Of a stretch of DNA of 64,000 nucleotides, positions 48,337-59,632 are shown one piece after another. The first letter of the stretch is position 1. Each line of letters starts with the position of its first letter. The position numbers and the translations under genes were made by a program. Below the pieces are notes generated by a model. The model did no database searches, was not told where the DNA came from, and saw nothing but the letters and a program-made list of their open reading frames with translations. Where the stretch lies: the NCBI GenBank assembly GCA_035235625.1, contig CP141144.1:18907014-18971013 (forward strand). Reading direction: 5' to 3'. The DNA comes from Saururus chinensis. Taxonomy: Eukaryota; Streptophyta; Magnoliopsida; Piperales; Saururaceae.

Positions 48337-50077
48337 TATGGTTATGCACAAAAAAATTGTTTATGAAGTCTCTACACTTGTCCTTTGAACTCGGTGAAAA
48401 GATGAAGTTAATTGCTTTTCCTTTTTCAAGTTAAGCGTTTAGACTGTCATGGAGGTTTTATACATGCGTGAGATCTGTTGTGAAACCAAAAATGATAAAG
48501 TTAAAAACAAAGATTCATGACCTTGACATCCCAAAATAGTTATTGAATCTTGTGACTGATCAGTTATCAACTTTTCTGTACTACATTAAGTCCTGGCTTA
48601 TGTGTTTTTTGTCATTGAGTTACATTTGACATAACATGCAACAATAATGTAAAATTGTTAGAAAGGTGCAATAGGTATATTTGCAGCTGTTATTCTGCAT
48701 TAAGTATATAATTTCCATGTAAGCTTAGGATTGTGGAACTCATTGTTGGTCCTACTAACTAGTATCACGGAAAATAGAGGGTAAGTGTTCAAGTTTCTCA
48801 AAATTCTTAAAAATTATGCTCTGAGCTGTGATTGTTTGGCATACTTGAGTGTGAATTTTAAAATTTTCATTATTTTCAAACCAGACAATTTTGAAATATG
48901 TTGATGCCTGGGAGTTGGTCCTGTCTCTCCCTCCATGCCTCTCTTGATAAACGTGTATGTATATATGTAGGTCTACATCTTTTCAGCTGTTTTGTTCTTG
49001 GGCATGGAAAAATTGCCTGCTTGCCTGCAACTCCTCCTGAGAATTAAAATAGATTAGGGTGTGTTATAACCCCAGAAGAGAGCGCATATGCTCCTCTAAA
49101 TTTGGGAAATCCCACTATCAAGGAAGAATGGAAATCCCTAACCAATATGTTTTCTTACCTTTCCTACTCATGGCTATATATATGTTGGATAAAAGCGTCT
49201 AAAGGGTAATCAAAAGTCCTGATAGATACTGTTCTATCTCACATCTTTTTGAAAGAGCTAAATTGTTTGAAATCTATATAGATCAAGATACACATCGCTA
49301 GCTTTAGTATAAATTGTTATGGCCATGGAACAATCTGCATCTTTTTGGACATTTAGGCTTACCGAATAAGGATTATTTGTTTACATGCATTTTTTTAGAA
49401 TTTACCTTGGTTTTTATTGAAATTTTATGTGGTAGTTATTTTTGTTTCTTCAGCCTCTTAGATCCCTTATCCCTTTCAATAAATGGCTTACCTAAATGCC
49501 TACATGTTGTTCGTATATCATATTTAGCAAGTTCAGTTTTGAAAATGAAATCAGGTTCGTTTGAGTTTTGCATGTGATGACCTTGTTATACTCTATTGCT
49601 TTGTGTTCGCAACATTTTTTTGGGGAGTGTAACTGAAACCTATATTGAGTACTGTGTCATAGCTTGGTTGTGTGCTTATCAATTATCATGTGAATGACTT
49701 TCCTGTACTTTTACTTTCCATGATTTCTCAATCGGTTAAGGCATCTACGAGCCTTGCTAAGTATAAGCATGGTGGTATATTTCTTTTTCTGAGGCATGCA
49801 TTTTAGGTTAAAAAGGGGAACACCAAAAGGGTTGGTTCTTGAAGTTAAGGTTTTTAGTCTAAATTGTTCTGATCATATCTTGCTTGTTGAGGTGTGCTGA
49901 TTTGGAACGTTTTTCAGGTCATGCCTTTTCAATGCACTGACGGGATTAGGTTCTACTGTCTCTGCATCATGTTCTGAAAGGGGCCAATACCCTTTTCATA
50001 TTATGTGTCTTCCATCTAAGAGTGAGATGATCCACTACTTTAATTTTATGTCAAATGATTCTGGTGGTGGAAATTAG
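48337..50077 (+). other. Intron-like sequence of the acquired gene
   Basis: AT-rich with scattered polypyrimidine-AG sites and no repeats of note. A 54-codon frame at about 49919-50076 (reading SCLFNALTGLG...NDSGGGN) precedes the last exon-like segment and might belong to it. Confidence 0.25.
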
Positions 50078-50140
50078 GTGGACTATAATGATGGAAGCAA
50101 AGATGCGAATGGATCTGGTGCTTCAAAGTCAGAGAATTGA
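50078..50140 (+). pseudogene. Terminal exon-like segment of the acquired gene
   Basis: After an AG acceptor the frame reads VDYNDGSKDANGSGASKSEN and stops at TGA 50138-50140. The hydrophilic Ser/Gly/Asp tail looks like a genuine protein end. Its link to the 41530-42473 exons is an inference from shared orientation. Confidence 0.3.
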
Positions 50141-51133
50141 AAGTGAGGATGGATCTTACTGATAATTTGTTGCCTTAAATTCTCGATGCTTGACGACGTA
50201 CAGTATATCATTTGTCTAAATGATAGATAAATTTGAACTAATTAAGTCACCCATTAGGAGCTGAGTTCACTTTAGATTACCTGCATTGTTATATTGCCAA
50301 AAAATAAGTCGAGCTCTTTAGCCAATTTATGAGGAAGCTCTACATTTCATAAGCAATGTGCTTATATTTTGCTACAGGTCCAGATGGCTATACTGGAAAA
50401 TATGAAGAAATGTGAGTTTACCAAACATTTGGTTACCGAGGAGATAGTTTTGATTTGTGGTATGTGTTAGAATTTTTGTTAGCGTCTCAAGTTTCAGCAT
50501 CTTATTGTATTCATTACTGTATGGGAACTGGGAATGAAATTATTTCATTAAAGTTATTTTGTTGTGTTTGTTTGTGAAAATAGTAAGGGAACAACAACAT
50601 TATACAACTTTGCTATCCGCTTTAAATCATTTGTAAAATAAATATTATATTTAAAAAAAATTATATCCAACGACGGTTGCAACAATTGCTGAAAATATAA
50701 TAAGTATTATTTAAAAATAAAATAAAATAAAATAAAGTATCAACAACGGCTAAAACTATTGTTGTAAGTGGCCACGACCATCTCTGTAAAGACTGCCAGC
50801 AATGACCTATTGTCTTTGCTACTTGAGTCCTTTCATTGATGGTCAATGCAATCGTCATTGTATTTTGACTTTTTGCGACAGTTTAGCCATTGCTTAATGT
50901 CATTTTTTCGTCGTTGATGTTGCAAAGAAGACGGAACCTATAATTTTTTTTGCAATAGCTATAGTTGTTATTGAAATTTATTTTGGCTGTCACTAAAATT
51001 ATCAGCGATAGGCTTAATTGCAACAGAAGCTAGCACGTTGCTATTGGTTTTAGTGACGGATATCCTTATAAACATTGATGGTTAGTGGTCGTCATTGTAC
51101 TCCTTTTGTTTTGTAGTGTAATCTTATGCGGTA

Positions 51134-51449
51134 GATTTGAACTCGTTAAGCTGGTACCCGATGGACTATAGTTGTATTGGACTTCTTATTTCAAGTTGCC
51201 TAAAAAGGTTATTTATAATATTAATAGTTTTTTTTTTATATTTTCTTTGGAAAGGAAAATCTTATGTCTCTTCCTTGTATAATGTTGCTTGATTTGAACT
51301 CGTTAAGCTGGTACCCGCTGGATTATAGTTGTATTGGACTTCTTATTTCAAGTTGCCTAAAAAAGTTATCTACAATATTAATAGTTTTTTTTTCATATTT
51401 TCTTTGGAAAGGAAAATCTTATGTCTCTTCCTTGTATAATATTGCTTGG
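51134..51449 (+). repeat. 157 bp tandem duplication within the LINE
   Basis: GATTTGAACTCGTTAAGCTG occurs at 51134 and 51291. The copies stay nearly identical through TTTCTTTGGAAAGGAAAATC and CTCTTCCTTGTATAAT, which indicates a young duplication. Confidence 0.9.
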
Positions 51450-51493
51450 CGGAGGGTTTGTAGATTGCTCAAAGAGGGGGAATTATGTGTGCA

Positions 51494-52087
51494 TAGGGCT
51501 AAAAATTAGGTCGGGTTGGCTTTGACCTGGGCTTAAATAGGGACCCGGCCCTATTTGTTAATCGGGTTGAAAACCTAACCTTAGTTTGGTCGGATCGGGT
51601 ATTTGGGTAACCCTGCTTTTTCATCAATTATTTTTTTCTTAACTTAATATTTTATATGCCAACTTTGCATTTAGGCCAAACATAAAGAATTAGATACATT
51701 GTAACATTATAAATAAATGTCGAACATTTTTTATGTTATTTGAGAAAGTGAGAGTTAGAGAGAGAGCATTGCAACATTGTTAGATACACGTCCAAAACTA
51801 TAAAAAAATTATAAAAAATTATAAAAAATTATTAAATAAAATAAAAAATAAAAATAAAATTATAAGAGAAATTCTTTTTAATATCTTCTCCTTAAGTCAT
51901 TACATCATTAAATAACAGGGTCAAGGTCGGGTTGTGTGGGTTTTGTGGGTAAATCCCGACCCAACCCTATTTTTAAAATGGGTAAAATTTTAAAACCCTA
52001 ACCTAGACCCTAGCTATATTCGGGTCGGGTCAAGTGCAAGGTTAGGCGGGTCAGGTAAATTGTTTAGATTGGATTTTCCCAGCCCTA
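51494..52087. mobile_element. hAT-like MITE inserted in the LINE
   Basis: It starts TAGGGCTAAAAATTAGG and ends CCCAGCCCTA. The 8 bp outside are TGTGTGCA (51486-51493) and GGTGTGCA (52088-52095), 7 of 8 identical. The interior has GGGTCGGGTT and GACCCAACCC words. The LINE frame resumes after it. Confidence 0.75.
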
Positions 52088-53049
52088 GGTGTGCATAGCA
52101 TTTCTGATTGTTATAAAACTGGACTGTTGAAATTGCTTTGGAGAATTTTCATAAATAAAGAGTCGTTGTGGTTCTTGTGGATTCATGGGGTTTACTTAAA
52201 AAAATTAAAGCATATGGATCTCAAGTACAAGTTCTTACTCTTCTACCTGAAAATCTATTCTATCTATGCATGAAGAGTTACTTCAAGAATGCATGTCAAA
52301 GATTGGTCATAGTAGATAGGTTTTCACTTGGTTGGGCTCTTAGCTGGATGGAACCATGCAACCTTATCATCCAATTGGGTAGGAATATAGAGGATAAACT
52401 TTGTTATTTCATTCAATGAGGGTTTTTGGTAATTACAACTACTTTTTTCTTACTGAACTGAAAAAATTTAGAATGTGCTCAACTACCATAAGCCTTCTTT
52501 CTCTAGCTTAGTAGATTCTTTTGGATGACACTAAGAAATTGACTTATTCTCTTTTAAAAGGGCTTGAGAGTTTGTATGCTCTCGGTGGATTGGTATGATT
52601 TAATTTAGTTTAAATATAGAGTAAGTTGATATTCTTTTATTGCATGGTTAATCTTGAATAATGATATCCTTACCATTGATAACATGTGCAAAAGAGGTTT
52701 CTATATGCCCAAGAGATTCATGCTTTGCCATAATCATGAAGCAACTAGGAATCATATCTCCTTTGAGTGCCCCCATTCTAAGATAGTCTAGAATCCTTAG
52801 AAAGTGCAATATTTACATATATGTCCAAGACTTTCATGGGGAACTTAGGTGGCTGATTCAAAACTTATGAAATCATTTTTTATTGTATACATCTCCCTCA
52901 TCTAGAAAGAAAGGAACCAACATATTTATTTAGGATAAATCAAATAATGCACTTAGTCTGGCCTCTCTAATCATTAAGCAAGTTAGACATATTTTGGAGA
53001 CCTTTCATCTCAAACAAGTCATTATTGATAGTTGCTCCTTATTGATTTT

Positions 53050-53500
53050 AGGGAAGATTGATTATTTTTGTTTTTGGTCCTTTGGGTTTATTATGAAGTT
53101 ATGGAAGATTGTTTGTATAGGGGCGATCGATCAGCAAGCTCAGACTCATCAATTGACACCCTTGATGTTGATGTTCAAGTTTAGGCTAAGACAACAGAAA
53201 TGACAGAGGCATTGGAGCGATCAATTGGCAAGCACCCAAACCAATCGATTAGGCATATCCTCATCACGTTGGAATTTAGGTCGAGATAAATGAGGTGTTG
53301 CTGCAATGTTGGGGTGATCGATCGGCATGCCTAAATCTATCCATTGGGCATTTCATGATGGAGTTTAGGCCAAGACAACTAGAAAATTGATGCAATGTTG
53401 GGGTGATTGATCAGTGAGCCCATATTGATCAATTGCCTTGAGTTATGGAGTTCTACGATGATTCGAGCAATCAATTGCCTTTTTCTTGAGAGTAATATTT
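53050..53500. repeat. Degenerate repeats with GATCGATCGGCA-type words
   Basis: From about 53120 to 53480, units of about 90 bp repeat GCGATCGATCAGCAAGC, GGTGATCGATCGGCATGCC, GATTGATCAGTGAGCC and ATTGGGCAT. They resemble internal LTR sequence. No coding. Confidence 0.5.
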
Positions 53501-54355
53501 GGTGTTTGTTTGGGGTTGAGCAATATACTTGTAATTGTTTTTAATCCTCGTATCCTTTTTTTCTGGTTATTAATAAAATTTTAATTTTAAAATTTTTTTT
53601 TAGCCAAAACAAGTTGTGTACCTGAGAACCATAATTTTGATATACTCCTCCACAGCGAAGAATGGGGAAAGTATAATTAATCCACATCAAAAGTGATACT
53701 CTAAAAGGAGATATAATCAATTGATGAACTTGAACAATGATTATGCTGATGATTTTTGTTTTCAAAATGAAAGGTTTTTGCGTTGGGCATGTGCACAGAT
53801 AGACACGCCATGGATCAAAGGTGATCAGAAGGCTGCGGCAACAATATATGCCATTTGGCGGCTGTAAAAAAGAAACTAGAAACAAATAACCTTATGTATA
53901 TGTAGAGGCTTTGGTTGTGGTCCAGTGGCACAGTAAACCAGACAAAATTGAACCAACGTGGTAAGCTGATCTCCACAGATGCATCTATCCTCCGGTTGGT
54001 AGCAAACAGAAAAAAAGCTGTCACCCAGGGATAAAGTTTCGGACTTATTTGTTCACTGTGCTTTACTGTTGTAGGTCATTATGACACTCTCCTTCTCCTT
54101 CACAGTCGTAGTTTCACTGAAGGATAAGAAGTAAGACAAAAAGGCATTCTTTCCGGCCAATGAACTTTTACAGTTTGACAGCGAGCAAGAAAATTTTTGA
54201 CAGCAAGCAACAATATTGAAGAAGGCAGCAGCCAGAAGAAGAATTCGAGCTGTCATCCTCAAAGATGGAATCCAATTTCCAGATAACTCACATGTGCTCT
54301 GTTAGTCGAAATGATTGTTGCCATTGCCACAGCTTCTACTTCTATCTAACCATAG
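53500..54355. other. Upstream region of P450 copy 2
   Basis: No gene is recognised. TTTGACAGC and TTTTTGACAGC near 54174-54203 contain W-box cores (TTGAC), and CACATG occurs at 54290. Whether these act is unknown. Confidence 0.3.
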
Positions 54356-54357
54356 AT

Positions 54358-54363
54358 TATAAA
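54358..54363 (+). promoter_or_regulatory. Candidate TATA box of P450 copy 2
   Basis: TATAAA lies 62 bp before the start codon inside GATTATAAACC. The equivalent GATTATAAGAGC is conserved before copy 1, at about 29990. Confidence 0.4.
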
Positions 54364-54425
54364 CCATTTACCACCGAAGGATCCAACAGATACTAGCCAT
54401 ACCCACTCCCTCAGTGAACCACAAA

Positions 54426-56652
54426 ATGGATGTTTTCTCTTCCTACCTTTCTCTTGCTTTTCTCTTTCTCTTCCTGCTTCTGGTGATTTTCGAGTTTACT
54501 CAACCTACTGAGACAGCAAGCTCAGACGAGCTTCCTCCTGGTCCAGGACGGCTCACCAACATAGGCCACCTACTGCACTGTGTTGGCAGCTTACCCCATC
54601 GCTCGCTGCACCAACTATCACAACAGTTTGGTGATCTCGTGTATCTTCAGCTGGGCCGTGTGAAGACAGTTGTCGTCTCTTCCGCTGACTTGGCCGAAAA
54701 TGTGATGAAAACCCATGATCTAGCCTACTGTAGCAGGCCTCAGAGAGTGGCCTTCAAAAAATTTAGTTACAATTTCCGTGATGTGGCCTTTTCTCCCTCT
54801 GGGGACGACTGGAGGCAGATGCGTAAGATTTGTACCATAGAGCTTTTGAGCAACAGAAAGTTGCAACTGTCTCGGGGCGTTCGAGAGGAAGAGGTTGCGA
54901 AAATGGTGAAGGAAATAGCTAAAGCTTCTTCAGCCAATCAAATGACAAGTCTTGATATTAGTAGCATGGTAGTTGGTCTTACGCAAAATATCACTTGTAA
55001 AATTGTACTTGGCAAAAGCTGGTCTTCTCGGGAAGCTGTTGGAAGGAAAAAACTAATTGAACTTCTTGAAGAAGCACAGGCCTTATTGGGAGGTTCTTTC
55101 TTTGCTGATTACTTTCCATGGGCATGGTGGGTGGATGTAGTTAGAGGGTGGCATCAGAGGCTAGAGAAGTGCTTCCGTGGTCTAGATGATTATTATTCTG
55201 AAGTGATTGATGAACATCTTCATTTTCAAAGAACAAAACTTCCCGAGCAGGAGGATTTTGTGGATGTATTGCTAAGACTCGAAAAGTCTTTTGACCTCAC
55301 AAGGGACCATATCAAGGGAATTCTGATGGTAAGTTTCACTTCAAAGCTTCCTCTATAAATTCCAACGACATTTACATTTGAAAGTTCCACGTAGGGTTCT
55401 GACATAAATTTCGATATTGAATTATTTTTTTCTGTTTCTGTTTTCTATGCCTTATCTCCTAAGGAAAAAAAATGAAAAAAAATAAAGCATTGGAAGGGAT
55501 GAGGAATTGGCCATTTTGACTAACCATAGGTAAAATATAGAAAAAGTTAGCATGAGCGGGTTAACATGAGCCAGTGTAAGCCAAGGCATCTTGAACCATT
55601 GAATCTCAATCTGACGGTGCAAGGGGGTCGGACATTGATTTAAACCTGCCTACCCTTAAGTTATGTGCACGGCTAGATTGAAATCCTATAACCCACAAAA
55701 CCCGGGAATACACACGTGTGAGCCTGGCTTTTATAAACAGATCTCTAAGGGTTTCGTATATGCATTTATTGAAATACAAATATTATATATTTTTTAATGC
55801 CAATAGTAATTGATTTATATGGTTATTTTTTATATTTTTTTAGATTCTTGTCATACTCCTGAGTGTCTTCAACAAACTTTCGAAAATTGATATTTATTTT
55901 TTACTTTTCAAATTTATAAATGAATTTTTTATAATGAATCATGTTTAGTTATGTCAGTTCATGAGTACTTTAGCTTAGATATGGATTAGTAAACTAGTTT
56001 TACTCATATCTTAACTAAAATGTACTCCTTTTCCGTGCTGTAGGATATTTTCCTTGCAGGAATTTATACAAACTCTACTATGATTACCTGGGCTATGTGC
56101 GAGCTCATGAGAAACAGAGGAATAATGAAGAAAGCACAAGAAGAAGTTAGACGGATTGTGGGAAGCAAAGGAAAAGTAGAAGAATCAGACCTTGAAGAGC
56201 TTCCTTACTTGAATGCTGTGGTAAAAGAGGCAGGAAGGTTGCACCCGCCTGCCCCTTTGCTCGTTCCACGTGAAACAATCCAAAAGTGCACACTCAATGG
56301 GTATGAAATCCCTCCCAATACTCAAGTCTTAGTCAATGTGTTTTCTATCTGCCAGGATCCTAGATACTGGAAAAGCCCACAGGATTTCATACCGGAGAGA
56401 TTCTTGGAGGGCTCCATCGATCCCAATGGATATAATTTTCAGTTTATTCCTTTCGGTGCTGGTCGGAGTTGTCCTGGTATCCAATTGGCAATGGCGGTTG
56501 TGGAGCTCACACTTGCAAACCTGTTGTATTCTTTTGACTGGGAACTGCCAATGGACATGAAGAAACAGGATATTGACATGACAGAAGCTAATTGTATTAC
56601 TGTATCGAAGAAAACTCCACTCATTGTTATCCCACAGTTTGTTCGTACTTAG
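54426..56652 (+). CDS. Cytochrome P450, CYP71-clan (A-type), copy 2
   Basis: Exons are 54426-55328 and 56044-56652, with a 715-bp phase-0 GT-AG intron, giving 503 residues. The start is the ATG at 54426, aligned with copy 1; the upstream GTG at 54414 is not a start. The membrane anchor is at about 8-23 and LPPGP at 36-40. The C-helix WRQMR (129-133) is intact. The I-helix reads AGIYTN (306-311), so the usual acid before Thr is Tyr309. The K-helix is EAGR (363-366) with an unusual Gly, and PERF is 418-421. The Cys loop is FGAGRSCPG (438-446), one residue shorter than FxxGxRxCxG, with Cys444. The reading frame is otherwise clean. Expected role: an ER-bound monooxygenase with reductase partner and unknown substrate. 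The changes may abolish or alter oxygen chemistry, which I infer only. Confidence 0.9.
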
Positions 56653-58985
56653 ACTGCCATCACCCCATGTTAATTATTTGCCAATTTAGACGTGTAGTAT
56701 ATATCTAGACGATTTGACCGTTAGTAATCATAGCTGCTCTGCCCATCTTAATTTCTTGTCAATTCTCACTTGTATTGAGGATTTAACGAGATTTAACGAA
56801 GGAACAACAGAAAGGTGCACGCTTTAAGTAGCGGCAAACATACATTTATGCACTTATAGACCCCCGCCCAAAAAGTTGTCAATGCTACACCCCCTTCTCT
56901 TCCACTTCATTGTTAAGATGCCAATCAACCAGGCTCATACTTCCACCTCCTCTTGGCGCGCACCTCCTCTGCCTGCTCTTGCCCCTCGTCTACCACCTCC
57001 TATACTTCCTCCTTGTTCATCTCTATCTCCTCTCTTTTTAGGTTAGCATATCATTGCTTCCTCATCCGCTATGAAACCAGGCCGCCCTCAACTCCTTATT
57101 GCCGTCATCCTCTCTGGGTAGTCGTCAGTATACACTCATTGTTGCCTTCCTATACTCATGATCGTCAGCTTCACCTCATTGTTATCATCCTCTTCTCTTC
57201 CCCGTCATCCTCTAATAATGGCAGATGTCATCTCCTCCATGTGAGGGAGCAACCTCCATCTATTCTTCACTTCCCTTCTTTATCATATAGTCTTATTTTC
57301 CGGGATTGTCTTCATAGGAGAGCACTATTGCGAAAGATCATACTTTTGGTTCGTCTTAGTAGCATGACAATAATGTAGTGGTTAATGCAAGTGTGAAGAA
57401 TGAGGATCCAGGTGTTCAAAATAGTCCTCAACTAAAAGTGCCACTCTCACGCCGCCAAATTTACACAAGAAGATTTATATTCTCTTTTAGGAAAGTATGC
57501 ACGAAATATTGACCTTGATGCTATAATATAAGTTAAAAATATGACATTTGAAATAATCATAGTATGATTACTCAATTTTGCATTCTAAGTGAGTAATATA
57601 ATATTTATGTCACTAATTATCTAATAAAATTAAAAGAATTAGAGGATCTCATTTGGGCATTTGTCAAATAATTTACAACAATGATTAATAATATAAATAA
57701 ATGGTACACTCACGTGTCTACAAGGTATTCCTAAAAAAAAACTAAGTAGAAAGGAAGTCCACACTATGGCCTACTTGACCCTATTTGCAAATGATCTCTA
57801 CCTACAATAGTACAAAAAGCGATGCCAAGTATAAAAATATACATAGCATGATGGCTAAACTAAAACCACAACAAAAGACAAAACAAATGTACATAAACCA
57901 AGTCAAGTCAATCATATATTTCACTCTTTTCACAATCACACCAGACAAGAAGAAAAGATAAAACATAAGGCTCACTAAGACTTGATAACGACATCTTGGA
58001 GTACAACCCCACCTCATTAGAGTATGAACTACCACATTTCTTACCTTTAGGCTTCTACTGAAGCTATCACTCAAGTCTATCCATGCTATAAAGCAAAGGT
58101 CTACAAAGACTCATGAACCGAAGTGGTTAAGATTCTCGATTTCTATGATCATCGAGACCTCCTTTGTTATACTGAGCTGGACTATATATCTTTTTAATTC
58201 TATGATCCTTTCAAACCTAACTCATAGGCTAGAGGAGTGACTCTACAAATCAACTCCCACTTTTGGAGAGCCAGATACCTAGGTCATTTATCATACCATG
58301 ATGACTCTCCTCAATATGGCAAAAATAACTCATTTTTATAGCCATCTTGACACATAATATGCACATATTATTGTGTATATACATCCACGATGTATGACAT
58401 AATAAATAACATATACTATAGTAGAAACCATGCGTGATAATTTTTAACCGATATACTATCGATGACCCCAACAGTATGTTGTCTAGGGCATCAATAGCCC
58501 TATTGATGCATCAAATCCTTGTTGATAGTGCATAGACTATGGGTACCCATCTTTTTGATGTCATCATAGACGCATTGGTCACACTGCTAATGACCAATAT
58601 AACATTGATGTGCCACATTGTGTCGGTGCTAATACCATTCATCTTTCTCCAACCACCGATATTGTAATTGACGTGCTAGTAACCACGTCGATGATCAGGA
58701 AGAAAAATTACTACACTAGTTCCATGAACATTCCCTTTCTGAAAAATATGATAGATTCAATATATAAATCGATATTCTTACAATTTAAAATATGAAAAGA
58801 GCTATATGAACCATATGAATCCAAATTGGCATTGTTACTCTATAGATAGTAAAATTATTTATTAAGCCACCACATATGCATCCAAAACTCATCAACAATC
58901 ATGCAAAGAAACAAGAACATATGTTGCAATGGTAATAAGGTTAGCAATCTGACCTCAATCGTGTACTGCACATCGTTCTTGGCAT
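56653..58985. other. Intergenic sequence without a recognised gene
   Basis: About 56890-57290 is CT-rich (CCTCCT, TCTTCC) with a 141-codon frame at 56953-57378, rich in Ser/Pro/Leu and probably composition-driven. No polyadenylation AATAAA is evident just after the P450 stop. 57440-58980 is AT-rich and holds nothing recognised. Confidence 0.3.
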
Positions 58986-58986
58986 G

Positions 58987-59632
58987 AATAGTCACGGCCT
59001 AGATTTTCCAAAACCTTTGAAAAATATCGCATGATAAATCATGTAACTTTTTTCTTTTCTTAAATACAAAATAAATCATTAGAATAAATCTTTAGTTCAT
59101 GATAACTAGGGTTTACAAATACAAATATCGAAACATATGATATTACTACATATCTTGAAAATCTATAAATAACAGACAATTTGTCTAAGTACAAGTCTAT
59201 TATCATACCAGAAATAAATAACTAAGTAAAGTTTGCTCTTACGATAGTAAACTATTTTACTTACAAAATTACATAAGTAAGAAACTAAATACCACTAGTA
59301 AAATGTTGTCTTTAATCTCTCACTAACGGTCCTGGTCTTGCTAGACCTCATTTGAAGAACTTGCAATCAATAACAATGAACCTCCCCCTCCCCCCGGAGG
59401 GGAGGCTCTAAAAAAATAAAATATTTATCATTAATATTATTAATTGAATCGAGCCAATATCATTGGATGTTAGTTGCTGATATACTTATTCAAAACATCT
59501 CAATTGTTACTTTCAATCAGATTGGATCTAGTCGTAGTTCTGACAACAACTAACTACATATTAAGAAGCATAACAACATGAATGAAATGATTAAGTTTTT
59601 GAAGTTAGAATAAATTTTAGTTAGGCCATTTA
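58987..59632 (-). mobile_element. LTR F, minus orientation, left part
   Basis: From GTCACGGCCTAGATTTTCC onward the plus strand follows the reverse complement of LTR A's 3' end, sharing the layout AAATCATT, CATGATAACTAGGGTTTAC (CATGATAACTGGGGTTCAC in A), CATATGATATTA and AAGTACAAGTCTAT. It is interrupted by LTR C at 59633 and resumes at 62026. Fossil. Confidence 0.55.

Larger units (their letters stand above)
41129..51118 (+). mobile_element. CACTA-like element with acquired gene pieces, about 10 kb
   Basis: The left end is CACTGTATACAAAAAAAAAT and is followed by AGCGACAGAG...CGTCGCTAATAG. The right end is CCTTTTGTTTTGTAGTG, preceded by repeats such as AACGACGGTTGCAAC and GTGACGGATATCC. The ends pair as CACTGTATACAAAA / CACTACAAAACAAAA. 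The 3 bp outside differ (ATT left, TAA right), so pairing of the two ends is an inference. Inside are exon-like host sequences and a Ty3/gypsy element with its own MITE. No transposase was seen. Confidence 0.45.
51119..53045 (+). pseudogene. L1-type LINE ORF2, 3' remnant
   Basis: The C-terminal region of plant L1 reverse transcriptase ORF2 is visible in pieces. FLWKGK and NIAWRRVCRLLKEGEL at about 51400-51485 match the 'FLWxG...WxxVCxPKxEGGLG' block. After the hAT insertion, TGLLKLLWRIFINKESLW lies at about 52120-52175. LCHNHEATRNHISFECPHSK at about 52722-52785 is the zf-RVT zinc-binding motif, and IIKQVRHILETFHLKQ closes the frame at about 52970-53020. Stops and frameshifts are scattered throughout. 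The 5' part is missing; the CACTA-like right end lies directly upstream. Confidence 0.65.

Noticed and set aside
42999-48341. 5-bp target duplication of the gypsy element
   Set aside because: The bases outside the LTRs (TGTTA and TATGG) do not match. Similar TATGG/TTATG words nearby are not in register.
54414-54425. Upstream start for P450 copy 2
   Set aside because: The codon at 54414 is GTG. The ATG at 54426 matches the start of copy 1 and gives the same exon length.
56953-57378. 141-codon Ser/Leu-rich frame downstream of P450 copy 2
   Set aside because: It lies in CT-rich DNA, has no recognisable domain, and its composition explains the openness.
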